From Gammaproteobacteria bacterium (GTDB taxonomy: Bacteria; Pseudomonadota; Gammaproteobacteria; Pseudomonadales; Pseudohongiellaceae): a stretch of DNA of 40,785 nucleotides. The stretch is taken from assembly GCA_030645995.1 (NCBI GenBank), contig JAUSMU010000313.1, positions 1-40,785 on the forward strand, read 5' to 3'. This document shows positions 24,843 to 32,886 of this stretch, one piece after another. Under the pieces are notes generated by a model that was given only the letters and a program-made list of their open reading frames with translations, ran no database searches and was not told the origin of the DNA. Within the stretch, counting starts at the first letter, position 1; each line of letters begins with the position of its first letter. A program made the position numbers and the translations under genes.

Positions 24843-24876
24843 GACTCCCGGTCTCTGCTGGGAGAAACCGGGAGTC
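24843..24876. terminator. Hairpin between convergent Sel1-AAA+ and cytochrome genes
   Basis: GACTCCCGGT (24843-24852) and ACCGGGAGTC (24867-24876) are perfect ten-base arms around a 14-base loop whose TCTC/GAGA ends can pair further. It sits in the 114-base gap between two converging genes, so it could stop both transcripts. No T run follows on either strand, so termination is inferred from position. Confidence 0.45.
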
Positions 24877-24902
24877 ATTCATACCTGTTACTTTCCTGTC
24901 AG

Positions 24903-26288
24903 CTACTCAGCGGCCACTGAGCGCTGCTTCGCGGCTTCACGCTGTGCCAGAATCTCATCGTAACCCTGCTGGTCAAGATGGGTCACGGCAATCCAGGCGT
25001 GAGTCATTTCATCGGCGGTGCGGCTGCCGTTCACGACCCAGAAATCCGGATCCGGATTGTTCGGGTTGTTGGAGGTGTTGTCGTACCACTGCTTGATGAT
25101 CAACACGGCACCGGTTGGCAGCAACGGAGCGACGTCCGGTTGGTACAGGTGGCTGTGGTGCCAGGTGGCGCTCCAGTTGGAGATCTGGCTGATCTGCTCT
25201 GTGCGGCCGGTGGCTGGATAGAAGATCTCCAGTGATGCCTGACGCATACGCAGGTGGCCGTGTGGCTGGAAGCTGTCGATGCGCACGGGGTGATCGAAGG
25301 AGTGAATCCCCTGAGTCATCGCTGTTGCATTCGGAGGAACGATCAGTTCGCCCTGATCCAGACGGTAAGACTTGAGATCCTGCTTGTATTTGACCTGATT
25401 CTCATAGCCTTCGGGATGCAGCCAGACGCCGATCTCGACGACATTGTCCTCGATCACAGTACCGGGTGCCGTTGCACCGACACCACCGGGGAAGAGGTGA
25501 ATATCCCAGCGAATACGCGCGTTCTCGGGCAGCGTGCGGCACACACCTTCTGGTGCAATCTCGCCCCATTTGCCCATCGCATACTCAGTGAACATCCCGT
25601 ACTCTTCGTACTCGCCTTCCTCATTCAGGGTTTCCACGTAGGAGTTGGCATGATGCACAACTGCCTTCGCATTGCCTGATGGCTTCACCTGAATTGCCTT
25701 GATGCAGCGGTCACTGGTCAGGCCGGTCAACACATAGGGACGGTGCCACATGTCATTACCCAGTGCGGGCACATCGATCGGTGCAGAATCCAGCACCAGG
25801 CTGGGCTCGCCGAATTGCGGCGCGAAACTCCATTGATCTGGATCGGGCAGATTGGCAACAGGATGTGAGCGGTCGCCCCAATCGCCTTCCGGCGCTCCTT
25901 GCTGAACCCAGGCCACTATGGTGTCGATTTCGCTCTGCTCCAGTCTCCAATCGCCTTGCAGTTCTTGAATGCCGATGCCGTGATCGTAGGCATAGGGGGG
26001 CATTTCCCTGTTTTCAACGCGATACTGAATGAGCGGTGCCCAAGGACGGACCTGCTCATAATTCGTGAGCTGCATGGGGCCTACGCCGCCCTCACGGTGA
26101 CAGACCACACAGTTGTCCGTGATGATCTGGGCAACGTGATCGGCATACGTCACCTCGCCTGTGTTGATCGACAAGGACGACTGGGCCTGAGCCTGGGCCT
26201 CTCCCGCCATCCCCAGAATGGCGAGCACTGCTAGGCCTAATGCGCCTTTGCTTTTGATTTGCCTACTGCAATACGGATTTATTCTCAT
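24903..26288 (-). CDS. Cytochrome c joined to a PHM-like copper monooxygenase
   Basis: A 461-residue exported protein. The Sec signal ends around AQAQA (31-36). A cytochrome c segment has heme site CVVCH (60-64) and a following MPP (Met96, possible axial ligand). The C-terminal part resembles the peptidylglycine alpha-hydroxylating monooxygenase/dopamine beta-monooxygenase copper domains: His212-His213 and His264 (site one), HGH at 343-345 (site two) and a HHSH cluster at 377-380. Such proteins occur mainly in environmental bacteria, with unknown substrates; the heme could replace ascorbate as electron donor. The ATG at 26288 has AAGGAG upstream. Convergent with the Sel1-AAA+ gene. Confidence 0.82.
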   Translation of the reverse strand: MRINPYCSRQIKSKGALGLAVLAILGMAGEAQAQAQSSLSINTGEVTYADHVAQIITDNCVVCHREGGVGPMQLTNYEQVRPWAPLIQYRVENREMPPYAYDHGIGIQELQGDWRLEQSEIDTIVAWVQQGAPEGDWGDRSHPVANLPDPDQWSFAPQFGEPSLVLDSAPIDVPALGNDMWHRPYVLTGLTSDRCIKAIQVKPSGNAKAVVHHANSYVETLNEEGEYEEYGMFTEYAMGKWGEIAPEGVCRTLPENARIRWDIHLFPGGVGATAPGTVIEDNVVEIGVWLHPEGYENQVKYKQDLKSYRLDQGELIVPPNATAMTQGIHSFDHPVRIDSFQPHGHLRMRQASLEIFYPATGRTEQISQISNWSATWHHSHLYQPDVAPLLPTGAVLIIKQWYDNTSNNPNNPDPDFWVVNGSRTADEMTHAWIAVTHLDQQGYDEILAQREAAKQRSVAAE

Positions 26289-26457
26289 TCTTGTCTCCTT
26301 TCATTGCATCGCGTTGAGTTGAGTTGATCCTATAAATCATAAAGAACACTTGATATATATCGGCAAATTTTCGCAAAGTCCAGATTCGAAAAATTGCAAA
26401 TTGTAACGGCGATGTGATGGAGGCAGAACCGGGCAAAGAAGTGGAGGTCGGCGAACG

Positions 26458-26871
26458 TCAGTCGTTCCCAAACAAATCGCGCGTGAACACCTTGGATGCC
26501 ACGTCGTTCAGGGCGGAGGTCATCCGGTTGGCGATGATGACGTCACTTCTGTGCTTGAATTCCTCAAGGTCATTGACGACGGAGGAGCGGAAAAAGGTAG
26601 TCGACTGCAGTGCTGGCTCGTAGACGATCACTTGAATGCCCTTGGCCTTGATTCTCTTCATGATTCCTTGAACGCTCGATGTTCTGAAGTTGTCCGATTG
26701 GGATTTCATGATCAGGCGGTAAACACCGACTACATTGGGGTTCTTCTGGATAATGGTCTGGGCGATGAAGTCTTTGCGTGTCGTATTGGAATCCACGATT
26801 GCGTGAATGAGGTTCTGCGGCACGTCCCGATAATTGGCCAGCAATTGTCTGGTGTCCTTGGGATTGCTCAC
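26458..26871 (-). pseudogene. ugd: 3' remnant of UDP-glucose 6-dehydrogenase
   Basis: The last 134 residues are a close match to the C-terminal UDP-binding domain of bacterial Ugd: [17 protein letters not shown], then [17 protein letters not shown], ending TRDLFGND. Homology starts right after the place where the catalytic cysteine motif (GGYCLPKD) should be, so the NAD-binding and catalytic domains are lost. Upstream, the sequence is the MATE exporter gene in another frame. The remnant has no stop codons or frameshifts, and a GTG at 26871 overlaps the MATE stop codon (GTGA), so a 137-residue product translated by coupling cannot be excluded. It cannot be a dehydrogenase. Confidence 0.85.
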
Positions 26872-28244
26872 TCCGCCATGACTTGTCGCAGTGCCTCGGC
26901 ATCGCGCCAGTGGCCGCCGAGCAGTCGTAAAAGGAACGCGGCGGCAATGGCGACGATCAGGATACAGAACACGATCCATGAGGCCTTCGGGCCGAAGTCC
27001 CATACCCGGATCACCAGGTATTGAATCACCAGCATGATCCAGTGCAGGGCGGTGGAGGTGAGCATCACCCAGCGCGTGTCGCCAGCACCGCGCAGCACGC
27101 CGCCACAGACTTGAATGGTGGCGTCGGCCATGGTGTAGCAGGAAAGCCCCACCATCATGAATGCCGCCAGTAGCCGGATCTCCGAAAAATCTCCGGTCGG
27201 CGGCGCAAACACATCCACCAGCGGGAAGCGGAACACAATGTAGATCAAGCCCAGCAGTGCCGAGTAGCCAATGCCGATCACGAAGCCTGCCGTGATGACC
27301 TCGTTGGCTTTGTCCATGTTGCGTGCGCCTACCGAGCGGCCAATCAGGCTGACGAGGCCAATGTTCAGGCCAATCATGGGGACGAAAGACAACATGTCCC
27401 AATTGAATACGATGGCCGCAGAGGCGCCATGTACAACTCCGTAGGATTGGAACATCAGCAGAAAGAGGTTGAAAGCTGCCACATTCAGGAATAGCTCGAG
27501 TCCTGAGGGCAGCCCCAGACGCAGGTAGCGCCGTACAATCGCGGGGTCCACGCGGAACGATGCCAGCACGTGAAATTTCTCGCGGTTATGCCGTGCCAGA
27601 TAGAACACGCCGAACAAGGCCAGCGAAAACAGCGACGAAATCACCGTGCTCCACCCGGCACCGCTGATACCCATGGCTGGAAAGCCAAGCTCTCCGAACG
27701 CCATTGCCCAGCACAGTGGAACGTTCAAAAGCAGCCCTGCCACGTCGCACACCATTACCACCCGGGTGCGCCCTATGCCAGCAAAATAGGAGGCCAGGCA
27801 CGCTTTGAAGAGTGTGATGACCGCACCAAACATCAGGATTCGATAATAGGTGCTTTCCAGCGCCACCACTTGCGGGTCGTGGTCCATGGCTGAGAAGATG
27901 CGAACGACATACAGCGCTATCAGCATCATCAGGGGCTGGCACAAGACGGCCATCAACACTCCTTGCGTCACCACTCGCGGGCACTTGTCGAGTTCCCCTG
28001 CTCCCAGATACTGAGCGACCAGGGCATTCGCGTAAGAGATGACGCCCAGGAAAAAACACACCGAGAAAAAAGTCGCCACGCTGCCGCCCAGTGCCGCCGC
28101 CATGTGCGCCGGGTCAATCTGTGACATGAAATAGCGGTCGGTGAATGTCATCACCGCGAACGCCCCTTGCGACACCACCATCGGCAAGGCGATTTCAAAG
28201 AGGGTGCGCAGCGTGGCGCTGTTGAAATGGAAGCGGTATGACAT
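26868..28244 (-). CDS. MATE family efflux transporter
   Basis: An about 458-residue inner-membrane protein with 12 predicted hydrophobic helices in two similar halves, the MATE (multidrug and toxin extrusion) plan. Segments [12 protein letters not shown] and [19 protein letters not shown] in the first half, and the [13 protein letters not shown] loop in the second, are typical. These antiporters use H+ or Na+ to expel cationic compounds; the substrate cannot be inferred. The start is uncertain: ATG at 28244 (MSYRFHF) was preferred, with another ATG at 28280 and a TTG at 28307; none has a good ribosome site. Its 3' end overlaps the ugd remnant, so a deletion or insertion once joined the two. 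Divergent from the His-rich gene. Confidence 0.9.
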   Translation of the reverse strand: MSYRFHFNSATLRTLFEIALPMVVSQGAFAVMTFTDRYFMSQIDPAHMAAALGGSVATFFSVCFFLGVISYANALVAQYLGAGELDKCPRVVTQGVLMAVLCQPLMMLIALYVVRIFSAMDHDPQVVALESTYYRILMFGAVITLFKACLASYFAGIGRTRVVMVCDVAGLLLNVPLCWAMAFGELGFPAMGISGAGWSTVISSLFSLALFGVFYLARHNREKFHVLASFRVDPAIVRRYLRLGLPSGLELFLNVAAFNLFLLMFQSYGVVHGASAAIVFNWDMLSFVPMIGLNIGLVSLIGRSVGARNMDKANEVITAGFVIGIGYSALLGLIYIVFRFPLVDVFAPPTGDFSEIRLLAAFMMVGLSCYTMADATIQVCGGVLRGAGDTRWVMLTSTALHWIMLVIQYLVIRVWDFGPKASWIVFCILIVAIAAAFLLRLLGGHWRDAEALRQVMAE

Positions 28245-28444
28245 GGGCGCTATCGGGATGACGGGGAGTTGGGCGAGCATGGTACGGCATCGTGTGAGGC
28301 GAAACAATCGACAGGCCCGGCAGGACTTGAGCTGTGTCTAGTGTCGATAGGGATGAAGATTTCCCGCTACAATAGATCCACAGAGGACCAATTTCTGTAA
28401 GTGTGAGAGATAATGTAGTTTCCATGGACACCAGGAGCCATACG

Positions 28445-28957
28445 ATGACGAGTTTCAAGTTGCCAACCCTGATTGCACGAACTCTCGCGTGTACGGTAAC
28501 AGTATTCGCGGTTGCCTCCGGTTCCGCGTTTGCTCAAGCAGCCGATTCCTCTGCGCACGACGCTCATGATGCTCACGAGGCTCATAGTTCCACTCTCAAT
28601 TTAGACCAAGGTGAGCGCTGGGAGACAGATGAGCCACTGCGCAAGGGCATGCTTGAAATTCGTCATGCCGTCGAGAAAGCATCTCTCGATTTCAGCACCG
28701 GGGCTCTGAGTGCGCAGCAGGCCGAAGAGTTGACGCTGGTGATTGATGAGAACGTCAACTTCATCATAGAACAGTGCAAGCTGGAGCCTGAGGCTGATGC
28801 AAATCTGCACGTCATTCTCGCCGAAATTCTGAATGCCTCCAGTGTGCTCAAGAGTGAGCCACAATCAGCGGTTGGCTTGCCACGGATTCACGGCGCGCTT
28901 GAAAGTTACGCGTACTACTTCAACCATCCAGACTGGTCGACAGAACATGATCATTGA
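28445..28957 (+). CDS. His-rich secreted protein, DnrO-like
   Basis: A 170-residue exported protein. A signal peptide (ending ASGSAFA) precedes a His-rich segment with repeated HDAHDAHEAH, likely a metal-binding handle. The remaining helical domain (LNLDQGERWETDEPLRKGM, EQCKLEPEADANLHVILAEIL, and the ending YAYYFNHPDWS) resembles the poorly studied DnrO-like family of secreted helical proteins. The ATG at 28445 was chosen because AGGAG lies eight bases upstream; a further in-frame ATG is at 28424. It overlaps the next gene by 11 bases, so the two are translationally coupled and may function together in the periplasm. Confidence 0.7.
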   Translation: MTSFKLPTLIARTLACTVTVFAVASGSAFAQAADSSAHDAHDAHEAHSSTLNLDQGERWETDEPLRKGMLEIRHAVEKASLDFSTGALSAQQAEELTLVIDENVNFIIEQCKLEPEADANLHVILAEILNASSVLKSEPQSAVGLPRIHGALESYAYYFNHPDWSTEHDH

Positions 28958-30074
28958 CTCTTGGCTGCGCCTGCGACACTCCGCGCTGCCTGCACTTGCC
29001 ACACTGCTTTTCACGACAGCTTTGTTCGCGCAAGAGCAGCAGAACCTGACGATTCTGGGTTCTACGGCTAGCTGGCCGACTGGTCGCGCGACGTTTGTGT
29101 CCGAGACCGATGTCGATGGTCTGCGCATCCGGCACACCCGTGTGGATGATGCGGACTGTGGAGCCAGAGACTTTCTGGAATTCTCTGGTCCTCTGGGGCC
29201 GGACACGACGTCAGTCATCGAGCCCTTCCTCAATGCCATGCAGCCTTGCGGCAGCAGCGCCTCGCGCGGCGCCGTGATTCTGAGTTCAGGGGGCGGCGCG
29301 ATGACCGATGGCTACGCGCTGGGAGAGTTGCTGACTCAATACGGTGTTGCCACCGCATTGGTGCAGGGGCAGGTTTGTGCATCAGCCTGCGTCGCGGCCT
29401 TTCTCGGCGGAAGTCCGCGTTACATGCTGGAGAACGCGTGGCTGGTTCTGCAGTCGCCAGTTCGACGGCCCGGCATCGGGATTGATTGTGAGAACTCACA
29501 AGAGGTCGACGCGTTGAAGGAATATTTTGCTGCAAGGCTGGGGGAAGAGAAAGGTGGCCTGCTGCAGGAACGTGCCATGAGCAACTGTACGGCGGCCCGG
29601 GGCTGGACCATTCAGCCGCTGGAAGCAGTTGCGCTGGGCATTGCCGAAGCCGACAACACTCCCTTCACGCAACAGCTTGCAGATGGTTCGTTGAATTTCA
29701 TGGCGGAGAATGCAACGAGGCCGGGTGTCATCACCACTTCGTCAGGTCTTCAGTACGAGGTCATCAGCCGAGGTGCGAACGCGGATGCACAAAGCCCTGT
29801 GGCTACCAGCAGGGTGACTGTGAATTACCACGGCACCTTCGTCGACGGCCGCGTGTTTGACAGCTCCGTAGAGCGTGGCCGACCCGCCGCGTTTCCCCTG
29901 AATCAGGTGATTCGCGGCTGGACCGAGGGTCTTCAACTGATGAAGCCGGGAGACAAGTTTCGCTTCTTCATTCCGCCGGAGCTTGCCTATGGCGAAGCCG
30001 GAAGGGGACCGGTGCCCGCCAATACGACGCTGATCTTCGAGATCGAGCTGCTGGAGATTGGCGGGTCAAACTAA
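28947..30074 (+). CDS. Fusion of ClpP-like domain and FKBP-type peptidyl-prolyl isomerase
   Basis: A 375-residue exported protein. Signal peptide ends near LFAQ (residue 29). Residues about 40-235 form a ClpP/crotonase-like domain of the COG3904 type: the glycine-rich turn ILSSGGGAMTDGYALGELL (111-129) and the nucleophile box CASAC (144-148, Ser146). Cysteines at 71, 101, 181 and 214 may form disulfides. Residues 265-372 are a complete FKBP domain: GTFVDGRVFDSS, FPLNQVIRGWTEGLQLM, PPELAYGEAGRG. It would combine a putative serine hydrolase with a proline isomerase. The ATG at 28947 overlaps the stop of the His-rich gene. Whether the ClpP-like half is catalytic is not shown. Confidence 0.82.
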   Translation: MIIDSWLRLRHSALPALATLLFTTALFAQEQQNLTILGSTASWPTGRATFVSETDVDGLRIRHTRVDDADCGARDFLEFSGPLGPDTTSVIEPFLNAMQPCGSSASRGAVILSSGGGAMTDGYALGELLTQYGVATALVQGQVCASACVAAFLGGSPRYMLENAWLVLQSPVRRPGIGIDCENSQEVDALKEYFAARLGEEKGGLLQERAMSNCTAARGWTIQPLEAVALGIAEADNTPFTQQLADGSLNFMAENATRPGVITTSSGLQYEVISRGANADAQSPVATSRVTVNYHGTFVDGRVFDSSVERGRPAAFPLNQVIRGWTEGLQLMKPGDKFRFFIPPELAYGEAGRGPVPANTTLIFEIELLEIGGSN

Positions 30075-30093
30075 GCGTTTCAGGAGCCAGAGG

Positions 30094-30501
30094 TTACGGA
30101 TTAACCGGGCACTCCGCCTTCGAAAAGGTCAACTCGCCGATGTGCTGGCCATTCTTGAAATCGTACTGATAGTTGACGGTGTCCACTCCGTTCAGAATCG
30201 GTACCAGGTTCGGACCTGTGCACCATGTGCTTATCATGCTGGGGCGCAATCTCTCCAGATTATCCTGGGTAATGTCGTTGCCATCGGCGATAACATTTTC
30301 ATAGACAATCTGGATCGTGTTGTTCTCCTTCTCCACACAGGTTGTGTTGATCCAGGTGGTGACGTTGTCCAGCTCCATGGGCAATTCCTTGTTGAGTTCA
30401 GCCGTCTTGTCATTGCATTCGGTCATGGTGTACTCGGCGCTGAAACCAACCTGAGGGCAGGCCAGTATCAGGAGCGACAGGGCGGGTAGCAGGATTCGCA
30501 T
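30094..30501 (-). CDS. Small secreted cysteine-containing protein
   Basis: A 135-residue protein. The N-terminus MRILLPALSLLILACPQ is a signal peptide; the LAC could be a lipobox, but its second residue is unusual, so either a lipoprotein or a soluble exported protein is possible. The mature part has cysteines in TECND, TTCVEK, TWCTGP and ECPVNP, an even number that suggests two disulfides. It is Asn/Glu/Thr-rich, with a central acidic stretch. No family recognised. Convergent with the ClpP/FKBP gene with only 19 bases between them, and upstream of a second small secreted gene on the same strand. Confidence 0.6.
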   Translation of the reverse strand: MRILLPALSLLILACPQVGFSAEYTMTECNDKTAELNKELPMELDNVTTWINTTCVEKENNTIQIVYENVIADGNDITQDNLERLRPSMISTWCTGPNLVPILNGVDTVNYQYDFKNGQHIGELTFSKAECPVNP

Positions 30502-30557
30502 TGGTAATCTCCTTCTTCAAACTAGGTTCAAAATTACTTTGTTGTGGTTATGCTATT

Positions 30558-30881
30558 TCACTTGGATTGTAATCTCAGGCAGCGCTCATTCCAAAGTGTC
30601 CGAAATTCCTCCACCTGCTGAGCACGCGCCTCCGGGGTAGGAGGAACAGGCTGGCCATAGGCCATGTCGATCATGGCCTGTGCCCAGCTCAGCAGTGCCG
30701 GATTATCGTTCAACTCTCCATTCATTTTGTTGATCATCAGCATGATATCGGCATTCATCTGTCGGTTGGCGATAACGCTCGCGGCCAGTTCCGGCACTTC
30801 AGTGCAACTTTCCAGTGCTGTTTGCGCAAGCGCCGAGCCTGTTATCCCGATGGACAATGCAGCAACAATCAAAAGTCTCAT
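30558..30881 (-). CDS. Small secreted helical protein
   Basis: A 107-residue protein. The signal peptide (MRLLIVAALS to about GSALA, residue 19) is followed by a mainly helical, Met- and Asn-rich mature protein with two cysteines (ALESC and ERC) that probably form one disulfide. The C-terminus reads EEFRTLWNERCLRLQSK. No family recognised. The ATG at 30881 was chosen over one at 30905 because GAGGAAA lies just upstream. Together with 30094-30501 on the same strand it forms a small group of exported disulfide proteins. Confidence 0.6.
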   Translation of the reverse strand: MRLLIVAALSIGITGSALAQTALESCTEVPELAASVIANRQMNADIMLMINKMNGELNDNPALLSWAQAMIDMAYGQPVPPTPEARAQQVEEFRTLWNERCLRLQSK

Positions 30882-30975
30882 GGGTGTTTCCTCGCGTGGT
30901 TCCAAAGCAGAAGAGCGGCGGATTATTGGCGATTCTCTGAATTAAAACCACCTCGATTTCGCAATTCTCCTCCGT

Positions 30976-32886
30976 TCATGCAGCAGTCTCCAGTTCTGAA
31001 AACTGCGCCAGAAACAACTCGTGATAGAAACCTTTTTTCTCCATGAGTTCCGCGTGCGTGCCTTGCTCGATGATCTTGCCTTCGTTCATCACCAGAATCT
31101 TTTCCGCGTCTCTGATGGTTGAAAGGCGATGGGCGATCACGAAGCTGGTGCGGTTGCTCATCAGTTTCTTCATGGCCTGCTGAATTTGCATCTCCGTGCG
31201 GGTGTCCACGTTGGAGGTCGCTTCGTCCAGAATGAGGATATCGGGATCGGCGAGTATCGCCCGCGCAATGGTCAGGAGTTGCTTCTGCCCCTGGGAGAGA
31301 TTGGTGACATCTTCGTTCAGCACCGTGTCATACCCTTCCGGCAGGGTGCGAATGAAGTGGTCAGCATGGGCCGCTGTCGCGGCGGCGATGACTTCCTCAC
31401 GGCTGGCATCGGGCCTGCCGAAGGCGATATTTTCGTAGATCGTACCGCCGAACAACCAGGTGTCCTGCAGCACCATGCCGAAGTGGCTGCGCAACTGCGC
31501 GCGCGACAAAGCCTGCAGCGGCTGGCCATCGATGGAGATGTCGCCACCGTCGAGTTCGTAGAAGCGCATCAACAGATTGACCAGTGTGGTTTTGCCAGCG
31601 CCAGTCGGGCCGACAATCGCCACCACATGGCGAGGCTGCACTGTCAAAGACAGATTTTCAATCAAGGGCTGGTCGGGTTTGTAGCGGAACGAAATGTTGT
31701 TCAGCGTTACGGCACCGCGCGCTTGTTCTGGCTTTTGAGCCTCGGGGGTGAAGCGATTCAGCACCGGATCCTGCTCTTCTTTCTCATCCAGAATTTCAAA
31801 AACGCGCTCGGCACAGGCAACGGTACTCTGCAGCACGTTGGCAATGTTGGCGGTCTGCAGAATGGGTTGCGTGAAGGATCGTGAATACTGGATGAAGGCG
31901 ACGATGCTGCCGACGGTCAGGCGGCCGCTGTTGATCCACAGCCCTCCCACCACCGCAATCAACACATAACCAAGGTTTGAAATGAAGTTCATGGCCGGGA
32001 AGATGATGCCGGAGATGAAGTTGGCGCGGCGGTAAGCTTGAGAAAACTCCTCGTTGATGCCTCTGAATTTTTCGATGGAATTGCCCTCGTGACCAAAGGC
32101 CTTGACGACGACCTGGCCGGAGAACATTTCTTCGACGTGTCCAGACAACTGCCCCAGATGTTTTTGCTGTGCGGCAAAATGCGCCTGTGACTTCTTGGCG
32201 ATGAAGACCGTGGCGACGGCATACAGCGGCAATGTGGCGAGCACCACCAGCGTCAGTGCCGGGCTGATCGTCAACATCATGATGATGAAGCCGAGTAGCT
32301 GCACTACCGAGGTAATGGCCTGTGTGGCACTCTGTTGCAGCGTGGTCGAAATAGTGTCCAGGTCATTGGTGACCCGCGACAGGATGTCGCCATGCGAGTG
32401 ACTGTCGTAATAGGACAGTGGCAGGTGGCGCAGTTTGTCGCCCACGGCGTCGCGCATTCCCTGCACGGTGCGCTGTGACACGGCGGCCATGATCCACTGT
32501 GTGCCCAGCATGAACAGTGACGAGAGCAGATAGAACGCGAGCAGCCACAGCAACACCTGCGCGATGGCCTGATTGTCGAACTCGGCGCTCTGGCCCTGCA
32601 GCCGCTGCATCAAGGTTTGGGTAATCAGGTCGATGGCCTGCCCGACCAGCTTCGGACTGAAGATGGTGAATGCTGTGCTGAGAATGGCGAGCACGAAGAC
32701 GACGATCAAACGCGCCTTGAAGGGATTGAACCACGTCAGCAGGCGTTTCAAAGTGGGGCGAAAGTTTTTCGCCTTGCGTGCCGGTTGCCCCATCATTCCC
32801 ATCGGGCTGCGGTGCATCGTGGGGGCCGCAGCGGGGGCAGAAGAGGATGTGGACGAAGAGACGGCCGTGCGTTGATTCTGACTCAT
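30976..32886 (-). CDS. Heterodimeric ABC exporter half (consensus ATP site), MdlB/TM288-like
   Basis: A 636-residue ABC half-transporter. A hydrophilic Ser/Ala/Met-rich N-terminal tail of about 45 residues precedes six membrane helices (about residues 58-340) and the ATPase domain with Walker A GPTGAGKTT, signature LSQGQ and LILDEATSNVD (catalytic Glu intact). The LSQGQ signature and intact Glu match the TM288-type subunit of heterodimeric exporters. Its stop lies on the 30976 side; its ATG overlaps the stop of the partner gene by four bases. The pair moves a drug or lipid out; the substrate is unknown. Confidence 0.93.
   Translation of the reverse strand: MSQNQRTAVSSSTSSSAPAAAPTMHRSPMGMMGQPARKAKNFRPTLKRLLTWFNPFKARLIVVFVLAILSTAFTIFSPKLVGQAIDLITQTLMQRLQGQSAEFDNQAIAQVLLWLLAFYLLSSLFMLGTQWIMAAVSQRTVQGMRDAVGDKLRHLPLSYYDSHSHGDILSRVTNDLDTISTTLQQSATQAITSVVQLLGFIIMMLTISPALTLVVLATLPLYAVATVFIAKKSQAHFAAQQKHLGQLSGHVEEMFSGQVVVKAFGHEGNSIEKFRGINEEFSQAYRRANFISGIIFPAMNFISNLGYVLIAVVGGLWINSGRLTVGSIVAFIQYSRSFTQPILQTANIANVLQSTVACAERVFEILDEKEEQDPVLNRFTPEAQKPEQARGAVTLNNISFRYKPDQPLIENLSLTVQPRHVVAIVGPTGAGKTTLVNLLMRFYELDGGDISIDGQPLQALSRAQLRSHFGMVLQDTWLFGGTIYENIAFGRPDASREEVIAAATAAHADHFIRTLPEGYDTVLNEDVTNLSQGQKQLLTIARAILADPDILILDEATSNVDTRTEMQIQQAMKKLMSNRTSFVIAHRLSTIRDAEKILVMNEGKIIEQGTHAELMEKKGFYHELFLAQFSELETAA

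Noticed and set aside
26872-27402. N-terminal part of a longer frame leading into the ugd remnant
   Set aside because: It overlaps the MATE gene in another frame and gives an arginine/histidine-rich translation with no Ugd likeness.
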